From Pseudogymnoascus destructans (lineage: Eukaryota > Ascomycota > Leotiomycetes > Thelebolales > Thelebolaceae), in the NCBI RefSeq assembly GCF_001641265.1, contig NW_020167559.1:1-64000 (forward strand): a DNA stretch of 64,000 nucleotides, given 5' to 3'. Shown here piece by piece: positions 20,637-33,340 of this stretch; the first letter of the stretch is position 1; each line of letters begins with the position of its first letter. Position numbers and translations under genes: made by a program. Under the pieces are notes generated by a model. The model was given only the letters and a program-made list of their open reading frames with translations. It was not told the origin of the DNA and ran no database searches.

Positions 20637-23600
20637 ACGTCAGTATTAAAAGATTAGATAAGATCACAGCAACAGAACAACCCCACACTGAACTGATTGA
20701 CTCCTTGCTCCTTCCTCATGTGTATCGAGTATCGCCTTGACGACTCCACCGTCAAGGGTTCCTGGGCAAGCTATAGTATGGCGCTTGCTTACCGTATAAT
20801 TGACTACAGCCACAGAATATAAGGTACTTAAGTGCCGGCCAACATGTGACTGAAGGCATCGCACACAGCAAACTACTGCGCCTATTCACCGCGCTTCTAT
20901 GTGGGCTTCGATCTAGGCATGTAACGTTGCTCGACTACACGGTCCAAACACCCCCGTTATCAGGACACCAGACCGTCTATAAGGTTATCAATACATAGAC
21001 AGCACCCGGACATCCTCATGATATCCTATCTATGTGGGCTCGTGCAGCGGGGATTATCTCAAGAGACTACCGGGCTACAACGAAAACGCGATTGTGACAG
21101 CTGAAGTGTCTTATAAGCGGCGAGGTTTGGTGGTACGGAGTGAAAGGTGGGGGAACTAGACGGAGATCAGGAACGCCTATGGAGGAATGGGCATAGTGGG
21201 CGACAATCGAGTGGGCGACAATCGACTGACTTTGGACTGATGACAGGCATGGGAGGGAGCCTCTCGAAGCCAGGCGGATTAGGTACGCTTTTATCGATGA
21301 AGCATGTTTAGTTAGTAGCTGCAACTATTGTCCACGTCTATTGCCCTTGCACCAGCCACAGTAGGCTTCCTATTGAATATCAGAGAGTTGCGCCGCCATC
21401 TTGGCTGTTGAAATATTGAAGATAGACGTTTGGAAAGATATGATGTTAACATCAAAGGGGGTGGATATTTATTTTCCGACTCGAGGTTGAATAGGACAAA
21501 GAATAGTGGTCAACAAAGAATACCGATAATGAACTGACGAATTAGGCAATAACAATCCCCAAGGTATAGTACTTTCAGGTCCGTGCGAGGAAGGCGCGGT
21601 AACGTAAGTCATGGCGTAAGTGTTCTAGTGGCCTATTTCGTGAGGACTACCAACTTCAAACTCAAATTATCACATCGCATCATTTCGCAGTGGATCTGTT
21701 TATCGCAAGGTTGAACTGAAACAGATCGCAAGATCGCTGTCTCCGCGTATGTGTTGAATTGTTTTGACATTGGACGAAATCATTTGGTCACGCTGGAGAA
21801 CAGCTAGGTGAGTGACTCCATTCACAAGCCGGGGAATAAGGTAGAACTTAAGTGCAAGATCTCGCTGATGGAGACAAGTTTCTCTTTGGCTTTACCTACG
21901 AAACAGGGCCTAAAAGGGAGGCTTGCTGGAACAAGACAAACTCCATGAAAATTCCATCATTTTGTGATAGGCATCGGCCTGACACCCGTGGATGGAGTTG
22001 TCCCTATTCGTATTTGACATGTGTCGACTTCATATGGCAGGTAGAAGACCACGTTTAAACCGTACAATATGTGACTCGTTGCCGACATAACAATATGTGT
22101 AGCCCACTGACCACCTCCACCTGTTCATGTAAACTTTCCAGGGGTGCTTCTCTCAAGAGCATAGTGCATAGGTATCGTGAGCAAGAATCAATGCTTGAAG
22201 CAAAACGCAGGTCTATAGAAACCTACACGTAATACGACCATCATTCCCACGGCCGTTACACTCCAACTGGCCGTACTTCGCGAGTCCCGTGCCCCTTCTC
22301 AAGACGATGATGCGCTATACAACCATGACGCCAACACCGACCTGGCGATGTAATTCCAGACTGTAGCATCTGGTGAGCTGCAATCAATCAATATGGTGGC
22401 AAATCACCCCGCCCCTTAACCCACACCTCGTTGTCACAGACGTGTTTGCAAAACCTGTCTTCCCCACGTTCAGCTTCCCCAGACCCACTGCATGAGATCC
22501 TCGACCGTGTTTTTCACCCTTCATCCGCTACTGCATGTAGCCCTCCTTCGTCCCCCAGACCGCCGGCCTGTCCAACCGAATAGTGCGGGGAAGCGTACAG
22601 TACGTGGCTATACACACGACAAATAAGTATACAGACTTGAGGCTTGGTACAGCTTACTCTCTGTACTTCCAGACGCGGGAGGGAAATGTGTCGAGGGCGA
22701 AGCAGGTTACCCACTTGACAGTGTTGCTGCTGGCGTATCAGACTTGATAGGTTACGGCACGTAAATTGCATCCACTTGGATAGGCGAGGAGCCGAATCAG
22801 ACCCTCTGTCAACGTGAGATTTTCCCCAGGCAGAATTCAGAGTCTTTGCCGCCCAAGGTGGGATCGATCGTCTCTCGCCTCCAGGGATGGGCAGTTTAGC
22901 CGTCCTGAAGGGAAGGAGGAGAAGATATGGCGCACCGCCTCCTCCTATTTTCAGGGCGGGGTGTTCGGCAAGAACCGGCCGACAACGAATATCCACCTTC
23001 CTTCTTCGAACGACCCGTGCAGATGCACGTTCCAACCCAAAAAAAAAGCAACTCCTTCCACAAGCCAAAATAGTGTTCTTATCATGCAATCCCTCTAGGT
23101 CAACAAGATGCGAGAGAGAAAATCCCGCATCTTAGATGTCTGTCTCACACCCCACGCGTCTTTGACAGAGCGTCGTCGACGAGCTAGAAAGTTCTGCAGA
23201 TCAGGTACACCGATCGGCACCGTCCTGCCAACCGCCAAGTTACTTGTCGCTAACCTGGTTGCTAGAGTGGGATCGGGGTGGCTGGCTTGGGTCAAGAGCC
23301 AAGCACCTGCGAGCCCCTAGATGTGGTGATAAGAGGAGGGAAGATGATGCTCGATAGACAGAACGGCTGAAGGGGAGCAACAACCATGACAACAGCAAAG
23401 ATAGGTGCTTGTATACTATAATACGCCGAAGCGCACTTACTAGTCGGTGGTATACGGTTGAGTGATGAGACTTGACTGGTTGAAAATGAGACGAACGACG
23501 ATGAGATCTTGACCGCAAACCGCCGACCTCCGATCAAGAGAATACTGGAATCAATGTACAAGCCACAGACCACCTGCACAACATCTGCGCACCAACTTCT

Positions 23601-23786
23601 CTTCTCGTACTGTGCTCCGACCCTGTATGCGCATACTCGCTCGGCCTCGCTAGCATGTGAAAGTGTATACTGACTGCACACTTTTGATACTGCACAAATA
23701 CTATATGAAGTATGTAGAGGAAAGCATCTGACAGATCGATAGCTTATGGTCCAGCGTATTGTGTAGGTGTGACAGGACCTGGTATC
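20637..23786. other. Gene-poor region, no supported gene
   Basis: Several open frames of 60-230 codons occur but show no family motif or splice structure, so I do not call them. A transposon-end-like motif is at 21600. The region looks like decayed repeat or long intergenic DNA. Confidence 0.4.
21600..21620 (+). mobile_element. Isolated Fot-type TIR remnant
   Basis: TA followed by ACGTAAGTCATGGCGTAAG. The same sequence with one change (ACGTAGGTCATGGCGTAAG) begins a Fot-like transposase fragment at 57437. All three Fot elements at 6.4-13.3 kb also start with ACGT next to TA. No matching opposite end was seen nearby. Confidence 0.5.
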
Positions 23787-24550
23787 TGTTGGAGATTCCG
23801 GGGAAATCCCGGGATTCGCCAAGGAATGCCCTGTTTTGGGAGCGTTTTCCAAGGGTATCTCATTGGCCTGCTGGGCCGCAGTTATCGCTATGACCAACTG
23901 CCGTGGGGGTAAGCCAAAGCTCAGGGTTTCGGCTACTCCCCAGGAATCACCTATATAAGCTACGTAGAACGGTGAGATATCTAGATAATTCAATTGACTC
24001 TATTATATTGCTATATACTGTATTCTGCTTTGCTTTCTCAACTGCAGCGCCGTTCGCGGCTGCCACGCATTACATTCTCTTCTCGTGACATTTTCCTCTA
24101 ATGCCCATGCCCATGCCGCCCATGCCCATGCCCATGCCCGCCCAATCCCAATCCCAATCCCAATCCCAATCCCAATCCCAATCCCAATCCCAATCCCAAT
24201 CCCAATCCCAATCCCAATCCCAATCCCAATCCCAATCCCAATCCCAATCCCAATCCCAATCCCAATCCCAATCCCAATCCCAATCCCAATCCCAATCCCA
24301 ATCCCAATCCCAATCCCAATCCCAATCCCAATCCCAATCCCAATCCCAATCCCAATCCCACAATCCCAAGCGACCGACCCACGGCAAAGTGACATGGGAA
24401 GAAGAATGAAATGTGTCTGTTTTGGCCGGTTTGTGGTTTGTTGGTGCATCTCTGTTCTGTCGACCACTGCCAAGAAGAGTGATTAGGGTGGCCGGAGAAT
24501 CCCATACGATTTTGGGTGTAAATCTCCGGATCCACGAATCAGCTCCAATA
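23787..24550. mobile_element. Possible LTR-like insertion carrying a hexamer array
   Basis: Begins TGTTGGAG like LTR4 and could end at CCAATA (CCAACA with one CpA-to-TpA change). The pentamer GTATC lies on both sides (23782-23786, 24551-24555). The interior includes the CCCAAT array. Part of 24521-24545 resembles 20307-20335 in LTR4. Boundaries are tentative. Confidence 0.3.
24101..24363. repeat. CCCATG and CCCAAT hexanucleotide satellite
   Basis: A short CCCATG array (24101-24138) is followed by about 37 uninterrupted CCCAAT units (24141-24363). A hexamer without stop codons leaves all six frames open, so the Ser-Gln, Pro-Ile, Asp-Trp, Gly-Ile and Gly-Leu repeats seen in translation are artefacts. 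The minus strand is ATTGGG repeated, with regularly spaced GGG runs. Confidence 0.95.
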
Positions 24551-24900
24551 GTATCCCCTGTACTCTACCTGTCAGCGAGCGGTACCCTAAAGTATGGTAC
24601 AATACTCCCCCCCCAACCCCCTAACTGACCCCCCCTAACTGACCCTTCCCCCCCCAACGCTCTCGCCAAGCCCCGCCATCACTGCAATACCCCTACAACC
24701 CCAGCGCCACTTTGGACGGGTAAGTCGATCTCGCAGTTGTTCCGCCCACCACCCACCACCACCAGATCACCACGAGCGCGGCCTTTCTAGTGGCCTCGGT
24801 CTTATTATTTCAAATCTGATGTAGAGTAGCAGTCCCAGCCAACGCAGCGCAACAGTGCAGCATCCACTCGGGGCTGACGCACAAGACAGCTGTCCACTAC

Positions 24901-24979
24901 CAAAATACGTTCGATATCTCGCTATCTCGATGGTATTTACGGCACCCGAGCTATCGACTTGACGGATTATGACTGTAGA
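24901..24979 (+). repeat. Dispersed repeat, copy 1
   Basis: CAAAATACGTTCGATATCTC followed by CTATCTCGATGGTATTTACG and GACTGTAG. The same blocks occur at 49954-50025 with a small insertion. No coding potential. Confidence 0.75.
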
Positions 24980-26106
24980 GCACTGTATAGTACTATAGAA
25001 TCCATACGGCCCCTCCCTACACCACCCCCTTAATCTTTTGTTCACCGTCTCCAACACTAGACTATCCCCAGCAAAGGCATGTAACGTTCCCAGAGTACAA
25101 GGTCCGTCTGGGATGATTCGGCGATGGTTCTAGGGTTTATTCGGGGGTCTTTCTAGTCGCTCTGTAAGTATCGCCATGTACCTAGCGCTCAGTTGTTACT
25201 ATATCTATGCTGAATAGTCCTCTATAATGGCCTATAATGGCTGCAGCAGGAGCGAAGGAGACTTGATGAGACCTTGGACCACCACATGCGACAGGCAAGT
25301 ACTCGCTGTGACGTCTATCGGTATATCACGTACCATGGCACGTACTCGACTTTGCTACACGGTATGGTACAAGTGCTGGACTTGCGCGATAGACTGTCAT
25401 CTCTCCTTGTCCATGCATGGATCACCTATCTGTCAATCATGGCGCAGCCGCACCCCCCATCGCGCAGAACCAGCAGGCACAGTAGCGCGACGTGATGATG
25501 ACACTATCTGATCAAAAGCGCCGAGATCGAACGGCGGTCGCGGTTATGGTTTCGGCGTCCGGCGGACTGCTGGAATCAATCTCAAACCCACCAACCAGTG
25601 CTCAGGAAATAGTGAAACTGTCAATTGCCAGCCCGTCTCCCAAGCCGGCCAGAACAGACCAGGACCGCGCCTCCCTCGCGGTGCTCCCCCGTGGTCCATC
25701 TGGCGGTCGATTCCGCACATCCCTCCACCGCTGACGCTGACATACGTACAAAGTACAAAGGAAGGCAGTACAGTACTGTACAGTAGCGTGCGTCGGGGAA
25801 AGAGGGTACTGGTGCTCGGTTGCGTGGGCGGCTGGAGCCAAAGATGGGAGATGGCGCTCGAGGACGCGGGGACAACGGAGCGGCGAGGACGAGGACTGCT
25901 TCCAACGTCAGCTTGTCCGAACAAAGCATCGACTGAGAGCACGGCATGATTCAGAGAAGGATTTCTTGTCCTCCCTCCCTCCCATCCCCCATCCTCTTGA
26001 ATCGGGGGCAATTGCCTTGGAGCGGCGGTCAGCGGGGGTGGGGATGGCTCGGCGAGGACAGGATGGGCTCACAGCCTTCGGTGCCTCTTCTAGCGCCGAC
26101 CTAGTC

Positions 26107-26196
26107 GTTGAACCTGTTGAACCTGTTGAACCTGTTGAACCTGTTGAACCTGTTGAACCTGTTGAACCTGTTGAACCTGTTGAACCTGTTGAACCG
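26107..26196. repeat. 9-bp GTTGAACCT tandem array
   Basis: Ten copies, the last slightly changed. In one plus-strand frame it reads Val-Glu-Pro repeats, but no gene model is supported around it. No gene is recognised from 24980 to 27444 apart from this array and the pyrimidine tract at 26964. Confidence 0.9.
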
Positions 26197-26963
26197 GTGG
26201 AACTCGTCGGACTTGCCCTGATGCCCCCCCACTCCAACCACCTCGTAAGCAGTTGTGTGTGCATAAACTCCACGCAGCTGCCGCTCTAAAAGGCTTGATC
26301 AGAATCCTCATACTCTATTCTCCGTGCCCTCTACTCACTCTATGCGCTGATACAGCTGGTCCCTTACTGTCCGGTACCGACTGTGCACATGGCAAGTTGA
26401 GTTTTCACTCCGAACGGATTACTTTGTTGGTACGGAAAGCACCATGTGCATTCCGTAGCGCGTACATGGATCCCATGTTAACTGCCAGTTACAGGGACAA
26501 ACACAGCGACGCCATCCAAAACACTAACTATATACTGACTATATACTGGCAATCTACTAACTATATACTACTATATACTGACTATAGACTGACTATATAC
26601 AGTACACACTAATATCTTCACTTCAACCGCACCAGTGCCCCATCAAATGCCGCCCCCGTCTCATACACCGACGCCACCATCAACACCCCCTATGTACCGT
26701 GGTACGCCCGGGACTCTCTAGTACGCTGCCGCCGCATATAATATCCCGAACTCAACTATACCTATAACCCTACCCATACCCCTACCCCAACCCCAAAAAT
26801 CTAATCGTCGCTCCCTCCTCTCAACGCCCACTTTCTTCATATCCCTCTCCTGCAATTGGCCCCTCCCACTTGACACTCGACTTGCTCCAGACAAGCTACC
26901 TAGCCAGCCCTGTTGAACCGCTCCCCCTCCCTCAGATGCATTTCTGATCAAGAGAAAGGCAAA

Positions 26964-27036
26964 TCCCCTCCCCTCCCCTCCCCTCCCCTCCCCTCCCCTC
27001 CCCCTCCCTCCCTCCCTCCCTCCCTCCCTCCTCCCA
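26964..27036. repeat. CCCCT and CCCT pyrimidine tract
   Basis: About seven CCCCT units followed by about eight CCCT units. It lies some 410 bp upstream of the start codon of the Zn2Cys6 gene, so it may be in its promoter. Confidence 0.85.
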
Positions 27037-27444
27037 CTCTCCACTAAACGACTCGGGTTTATCAGTCCCCCATATACACCTGTCTCCTGTCTCCTTACAG
27101 CGCTCCACTCCCATCCTTCATCCCCCCACACACACCAGACAAGCAACCTGGCTCCAGCGGCGAGCTACTACTATCTATCTATGGTCCATTTCTACATCTC
27201 CTCTGATTCAACGGAGATTCCCTTCATATTTCGTCATTGGCACTCCCATATACAGCCCAATGCCCGCATACACCACCTGACTGACCGCCTGTCCTTCCTC
27301 ACTCTTCCCTCGTTCCTTCCTCAGAGAACGATCGTATATGTGAAGCATTCACCACGACCAAAGCTACTGCCGAGCGACCTGACAACCCCAACATCCCATT
27401 CTCCGAATTGATGCACCACATTTAGGCACTACCTTTAGCCAAAC

Positions 27445-30044
27445 ATGACGGTGCCGCTCCCATGTCCGCCAACAACTTCAGCGGCCTGTGACGCCGCTCC
27501 CCGCAAACGAAGGAGAAGAGCTCCCGCCAGCGGCGCCGCCGACGACTGCTTCGCCTGTCATAAACGCAACGCGAAATGCGACCGCCGCCGACCGTACTGC
27601 TCGCCGTGCCTGGAAATTGGCAACGACTGCTCGGGCTACAAGACGCAGCTGACGTGGGGAGTCGGGGTTGCCAGCCGTGGCAAGCTCCGTGGCCTGTCTT
27701 TGCCCGTCGCCAAATCTGCGCCAGCTGTCAAGAGCCCGCCGACGAGAAGCCACACGCGGCCACGAGCTACGTCCTCCCTCAACCGGTTGGCGGTTGAAGG
27801 CCATGCTGGGGACGATGATATCGAAATCAAGACAGAGAGAGAAGTTTTTCGGTTGGCCTCGGCGTATACAAGCTACGACTTCGTGCACATGAACCCCAAG
27901 TCCCCGAACCTGCTGCACTCCCCGGGTCCTAACTCGGATTGGAGCTCGTCCCAGGAGCACCTTCACGTGAGGAGTGCCACCCCAGCCGAAAACCAGGGAC
28001 ATCTTCTTCGAAACTCACTGCACCGTCTTCAGCCGCCCATGATCAGCTACGGCGATGACTTGCTATCTCCATCCAGTGCCTCGTTCAGCGCGTATAGTGA
28101 GGCCGAATACTCTCCCATTACCCAGCCATTTCACGTGGAGGATGTGCCCTATCTGAATAACCAAATGAGCATGTATGACAGCTACCCACAGAGTTCATCA
28201 ATGGACCACGGCTCCCTGTATGGGACGTCTGCAGACCACCGAGGGCCGACTTCTTGCCCGGACATGTTTTATCCTCACTCGGACGTCAGCTCAAGCCTCA
28301 ACTCCCACCCAGCATTGTTCGACATCTCCGAGAGTCGACGGTTGGCTACGTCGCCAGGCCTGTGCAATGTCTCTGACGCAGACTATGACGAGGACGTACT
28401 TGGTGAGTTTCCCGTACCAGCACGAAAAGATAGAGTGCTAACCTTGCAGGCATGTCTCATTCTCATAGCTCTGAGCAATTCATGCCAGGCTCTCACATTA
28501 GCAAAAGCTCGTGGACATCGGTCCAGGACGATGACTATACGCGGCAGCACCAAGATCTCACGAATCGCATACCAGAGTCCCTCAATATTGGGCTCCTACC
28601 AGATGTATCCCCGCGGCTGAACTTCTACCTGAATTACTACGAGAAGATTATCTGCCCCGTAACCGTGGCAATCGATAGCCCGAGCAATCCGTATAGGCAG
28701 CACATTTTGAGCCTCGCGACAGAAAGCCAAAGCTTACAGCATGCAATCTGCGCACTCGCCTCGTGCAATCTCCGGATGAGGAGGAAGCAGAGCCTTGGCC
28801 AGCACAGTTGGAATCAGTCATCTGAAGAGAGACAAGATTTCACGGGGTCATATAACATCCGACGGCCATTAAATACATCTAGCGCGTCCGAAACGCCATT
28901 AGACGACGCTTCTATACAAGAGGAGTATCACCACCGTAGTCTCGCTGTTTCTCTTCTCAATGCGCAGCTCTTAAGCCCGTCCCTCGCAAAACACGATGCG
29001 GTTCTCGCAACGCTCCTAATGCTTTGCCACTATCGCATGTGCGAAACTGGCATCGCACAGTTCAGGACCCAGTTCGCCGGCGTGAAGAAGCTACTCGGTA
29101 TGCGCTCCTCGGGTGTTCAGACGGGCAACTGGGGTTGGATGGAGAGCATCTTTACGTTCTTCGACGCTATTACCGCGACCGTTAATGATCGTGAGGCTCA
29201 GCTCCACGGGGGCTATCTTGATATGATCGCCTCTCCCTGGACCTCTTCATGCGCACTCGAGAACCTCGCGGGGTGCGACGGAAAGCTCTTCGCCACCATC
29301 GCCAGCCTCGGCCGACTCAACCTCCTCGCACAGAATCGACCAGTTCTCGACCCCCTCCAAAGCACTCATACCCCACCGACCCTGAACCCACCCCCGCAGA
29401 CCTCAGCTCCAATCCTTACGGAATTCTACAAGCAATACGCACAGCAATTCCCCTCGTCCACAAGTACCTCATACATTGAACCTCCACCCAACCCGCCTCC
29501 CTCCTCCGACCCACGCATCCAGTTCTGGACAGAGTGGCGCACGACACGCCACGCGCTGCAGACGTGGACTTTCTCCCCCTCCACCTTGCTCACATCGCTG
29601 CACCCGCTTGTCCCTTCTCCGAATCAGATACGCGACTTTGGATACGTCTCAGAGGCCTTCCGCCACGCGGCCCTACTATATACCGAGCGCCTTGCCGCGC
29701 CACATCTGCCTACTGGGCACATTACTATGCAGCAGCATGTGAGCCAGGTGCTTTTCTACGTTACGAGTCTTGGGGAAGGAGCAGGGGAGGGGTGTGATGC
29801 AATGGGGAAGTTCTTGTTGTGGCCGCTGTTTATCGCGGGAAGTGAAGCGGTTGGGGAAGTGGAGCGCAATGTGGTGCGTGAGAGATGCAGAGGCATTGCG
29901 AGGAGAGGCGGATATGGGAATAACCACGCTGGGCTAGAAGTGCTCGAGCGCATTTGGGGGGAGAGTGAGGGACTGACGAGACACGAGGTGTTTGCATGGG
30001 AGAAGTGGATGAGGGAGATTGATGGAGAGTTCATCGTGGTCTAA
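27445..30044 (+). CDS. Zn(II)2Cys6 transcription factor with Fungal_trans_2-type domain
   Basis: Exons 27445-28402 and 28450-30044 join to 2553 nt (850 aa). The 47-bp intron has GTGAGT, a GTGCTAACC branch and TTGCAG. A basic stretch (KRRRRAP) precedes the binuclear cluster Cys35-x2-Cys38-x6-Cys45-x6-Cys52-x2-Cys55-x6-Cys62, followed by GYKTQLTWGVGVASRGKLRG, a typical linker for this class. A long low-complexity Ser/Pro region follows. The second exon carries the C-terminal regulatory domain (LNFYLNYYEKIICPVTVAID, HAICALASCNLRM, AVLATLLMLCHYRMCETG). Such proteins bind CGG-containing sites and control metabolic genes; the targets here are unknown. It is 4.2 kb from the GlcNAc cluster across a repeat island, so a shared function cannot be assumed. 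The gene looks intact. Confidence 0.9.
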
Positions 30045-31422
30045 CCTCAGCCATCGAAGCTTGCGGGATTCATCGGTCCACGTTGTGACGGCCTACATAC
30101 AAAAAGGGTAGACGAAACATGGGAAAGCACTCGACCCCAAACAATACATATTGATTTCCGGCTGGGACTGGGAATCGGGCGTTTTATTTTTGGAGAAATG
30201 GTGGGGGCATGGATAGGGACACCGGGACTGTGGGGGTTTTGCGGGGGAATATATGTATGTATGAGCGCACATTTCAATATACGGACAAACGGCACGGGTT
30301 ATGAATGATAATACCTACATGGATTCTACTGCCTGTGTGATTACAGTGGACTATAGTAAGTGATTGTGGTTTTGAAGTTGCCCTCGTACACGACTCTCGT
30401 ATTACAAGACCATTACCATGGGACAAATGAAGCACGTGAGGTCTTTCTCAATCAAGACATACCAATGCTAGGTAGAGCACAATCCCAGTCGCCTCACCAC
30501 CTACCCGCTGCCTCCTAGAGTATTATACTAACCCCGCAGTACAGTACAAACAACTGTATACCGATATGGTCATGATCGCACTATCCTGTGCGACCTAGGT
30601 TGGTCGTTGGCTGCCGTGCCGCTAATGTTGTACAGAAAATAGATTAGTCATCAGGAGCATCACGTGGAGGAGGCCTACTTATGGCCGGTCTTCGGAGTAG
30701 ATCATCAGACAAGGAATCATCAATCACCCCCATGAATACCAGACCCTTGTAAGAATCGTTACAATGTAAGGTGGGCGTGTGGCAAGCGAATGGGGCATTA
30801 GAGCGATTCACCAGGTGTTACACACCTCATTCGACAGTCCTGTATGTAGTTGTAAGACTGTCAGCATCAGACAGTTATCTGTTCAAGGCTAACAGCCAGC
30901 CAGATTCCTATTGTAGTTAGAATATAAGTTAGTAATCAACTTGGATAGACGTCATGTAATTGTAAGGCGAATACGGTAGTATAGCAGTATCTACATATGT
31001 CGCTCTATATAAGTGATAATGGCCTCGAAGCAGCTCGAATTCCTGGCTTATGAGCCCCAATCCTTACCCCAAAGACATCGCCAATACTTGTAAGGATGCC
31101 TCCGTACCTAGATACTCGAAGAACCTGTCTCAGAACTGTTACGGTCACTACAAACATGGAATCCGACTCGGTGGGGTTTCGAACCAGTAGAGGATCATAT
31201 AGCGAGTTACACTATAGTGGGGGACGGTAAGTGTATAGGGTTCAGGGCCGATGTAGACCTGTTGCGGTGGAAGGTTCAGGGCTAGGGTTGGGATAACCGA
31301 GTCGGGCCCGTTTCGGGAGTTAAGGAAACAGACTCAACGGGGTTCCCCCTTCATCTTTTTTGTATCCTTCGTAGTAGACCTATAGGATAGAATACAGCAT
31401 CACCTCCGACTCGCACTCCCAT
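30045..31422. other. Intergenic region without recognised genes
   Basis: Contains the 3' region of the Zn2Cys6 gene and unremarkable sequence. I see no motif-bearing frame. Confidence 0.45.
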
Positions 31423-32173
31423 ATGCACCTACGGAGAGCCGTATTCCCTGTGTCCTTACAATACTCTACCTTCGAAGAAGATGGCAGAGCAAGCCCTGCT
31501 CTGCCTATCCAGCCTACGATTGAGGGGCAAATCGAAGCTGAAACACCAGAAGTATCGCAGCTCTCAACCCAGCAGTGTATAGAAAGCTGCGATCCTCAAG
31601 GCTCTCCGACTAAGATGGCCCCTTTGACGAAGGCTGAAGTGCTGGTCCTATTCCGGCTTGCAAATCGAAATGCTGAAGCGTATCGACCAGGTAGCAAGAC
31701 TGAGTTTTGGTCCCATCTTCGAGAGGACTTTGCGAAGGAAACCGGCAAGCAGCATAAGAGCCTTCACCGAGTATTACGCCGGGAAACTGAAAGGAGGAGG
31801 GCATACCTTGACATCTTGGGACTGGTCAGACAGACAGCAAGAGCCAATTGACTGTCCAGATTGATAACTGGATTGACGTTGTTGGTGAGGAGGAGCGACT
31901 TAATAAGGAGTGAAGTGAGGCAGCAATGTTCTCACTTCGTCACAGCGGGCGCAGGATATCCGGGACTCACTCTCTGTAGCCCTTGCGGCAAAGAGGAAAT
32001 ACCAGAGGAATCCTCCAAAAAGTCGTGATAAGTCTATTGGCCAAAGAGCGCGGGAGCCCTCAGGCTTTGACGTAGACGACGATGAAGAGCTACAAAGTGA
32101 TAACTGTGAGGACATCAGCTCTATCAACTGCCTCCTTTTGAAACCTCAACGCCAGTTTATCAAAGCACTTCTT
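31423..32173 (+). pseudogene. Repeat-associated protein of unknown function, broken
   Basis: An ORF from 31423 to 31851 includes MAPLTKAEVLVLFRLANRNA, a stretch with Arg/Lys-rich helices (KQHKSLHRVLRRETERRRAY), and then frameshifts. Similarity to the expected continuation (QIDNWIDVVGEEERLN) appears in another frame after 31855, with stops, up to the LTR at 32174. The general look is that of small DNA-binding-like proteins carried by fungal repeats, but I cannot name the family. RIP-type stops are frequent in its distal part. Confidence 0.45.
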
Positions 32174-33340
32174 TGTCATACTGACATTCGTTGCACTCAG
32201 TTTGCTATCAAACTCAAGAGCAAACTTGGAAATCTCCTCCTCAAACCTACAAGTCACTATACATATTTTGGCTTATCACACCAACAACAAGAGCAATACT
32301 ACTCAACGATTGCTACAACCATCTATGATTCATTACACGTCATCGCTCCTTAGTTACTGGGCCGATATTACCACATAGCATATCTCTACAACCCTCTATG
32401 ATTCATTATGTCACGGTTCACCAAGGCATAGGGCGCCAGTTGGGTATTATGAATTAAACTCAATCTAGAGAAGAAAGGAAAGAGAAGAGGAGCACTCGAG
32501 CAGTGGCTTGATCTATATACAGCTATTGTGGAGTGAATTCTCTTTAGCGAGACCAGTTCTGATAATTCACTCCACAACTGAAAACTTCGCTCCAACCCCG
32601 GAAAGCTCCCCACACCCCTGAACCCCCACTCGAGCTGCAAGGCGCACTTGATATCGTAACACATTACATGACATCACTCATACTACCACATGACATATCT
32701 CTACCAACTAGAGGCCTAGGAGCATGAACGATAGCTCTAAAAGCTCCTACGAACCTCTATGATTCATTACACGTCATCGCTCTTTAGTTACCCACAAGAT
32801 TGGTTAAGTTATGACATAATTTGTCTATGACATAATTTGTCTATAGGGGTACTCTGACCTTGGACCTCCTTTTACTTCCTATAGGCTACGAACCTAAGAG
32901 ATGGTTCTATGGGATTCTCTTACGTTGACTACAGTTACCAAGCCTGGTAAGTCATGGAAAGTCTTGGAAAATGAGAGAACTACACTCCTTTAGCATAAAT
33001 AGGATTGCCCTTTCCTTAAGAAAGGGCAAGCAGACAATACAGTAAATCGACTATCACATACTTCCACGTCTTTTCCAAGCTTCCAAGCATTGATCTTGTT
33101 ACTCCTTGTTTCTGAAAAGTCAGTGAGGTGCTAACCTCTGACTTATCCCTGAGTTCTCAGACTCAACATTTGTTACAACTTGTCTAAACCACTCCACTAC
33201 ATCATACACCTGATTGCTGCGTTGTGGAATAGTCTAAGCTACGACCCTTTGGCTCTTTTTCTAAGACAGTGTGTTGTCTTAGTAAAATCATCCCTTCCTT
33301 GGGTGGCTAGATTCTCACATCTGGTGCACCCACCATTACA
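32174..33340 (-). mobile_element. Solo LTR, family LTR1 copy D, with nested LTR2
   Basis: TGTCATACTG...CCACCATTACA. Removing the nested LTR2 and one TSD leaves 909 bp, the family length. Flanking pentamers TTCTT and TGTTG do not match, so the locus was probably rearranged after insertion or arose by recombination between copies. Confidence 0.9.
32409..32661 (-). mobile_element. Solo LTR, family LTR2 (253 bp), nested in LTR1 copy D
   Basis: TGTCACGGTTCACCAAGG...GATATCGTAACA with the exact TSD CATTA (32404-32408, 32662-32666). It is 24 bp longer than the 5' LTR at 17634-17862, mainly through an extra segment around 32515-32545 (TACAGCTATTGTGGAGTGAA) that nearly duplicates a nearby stretch. Confidence 0.95.

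Noticed and set aside
22514..23135. Opposed frames of 80-190 codons
   Set aside because: No motif, no introns, unremarkable composition; probably chance.
24141..24363. Interstitial telomere
   Set aside because: The unit is ATTGGG/CCCAAT, not TTAGGG/CCCTAA; a single CCTAACCCTAAG near 57290 is too short to count.
24003..24535. Six-frame open reading across the CCCAAT array (Gly-Ile, Asp-Trp, Pro-Ile, Ser-Gln repeats)
   Set aside because: A stop-free hexamer opens every frame; there is no gene structure around it.
31150..31200. tRNA-like GGTTTCGAACC stretch
   Set aside because: The T-arm-like piece lacks a matching acceptor stem and D-arm within 90 bp on either strand.
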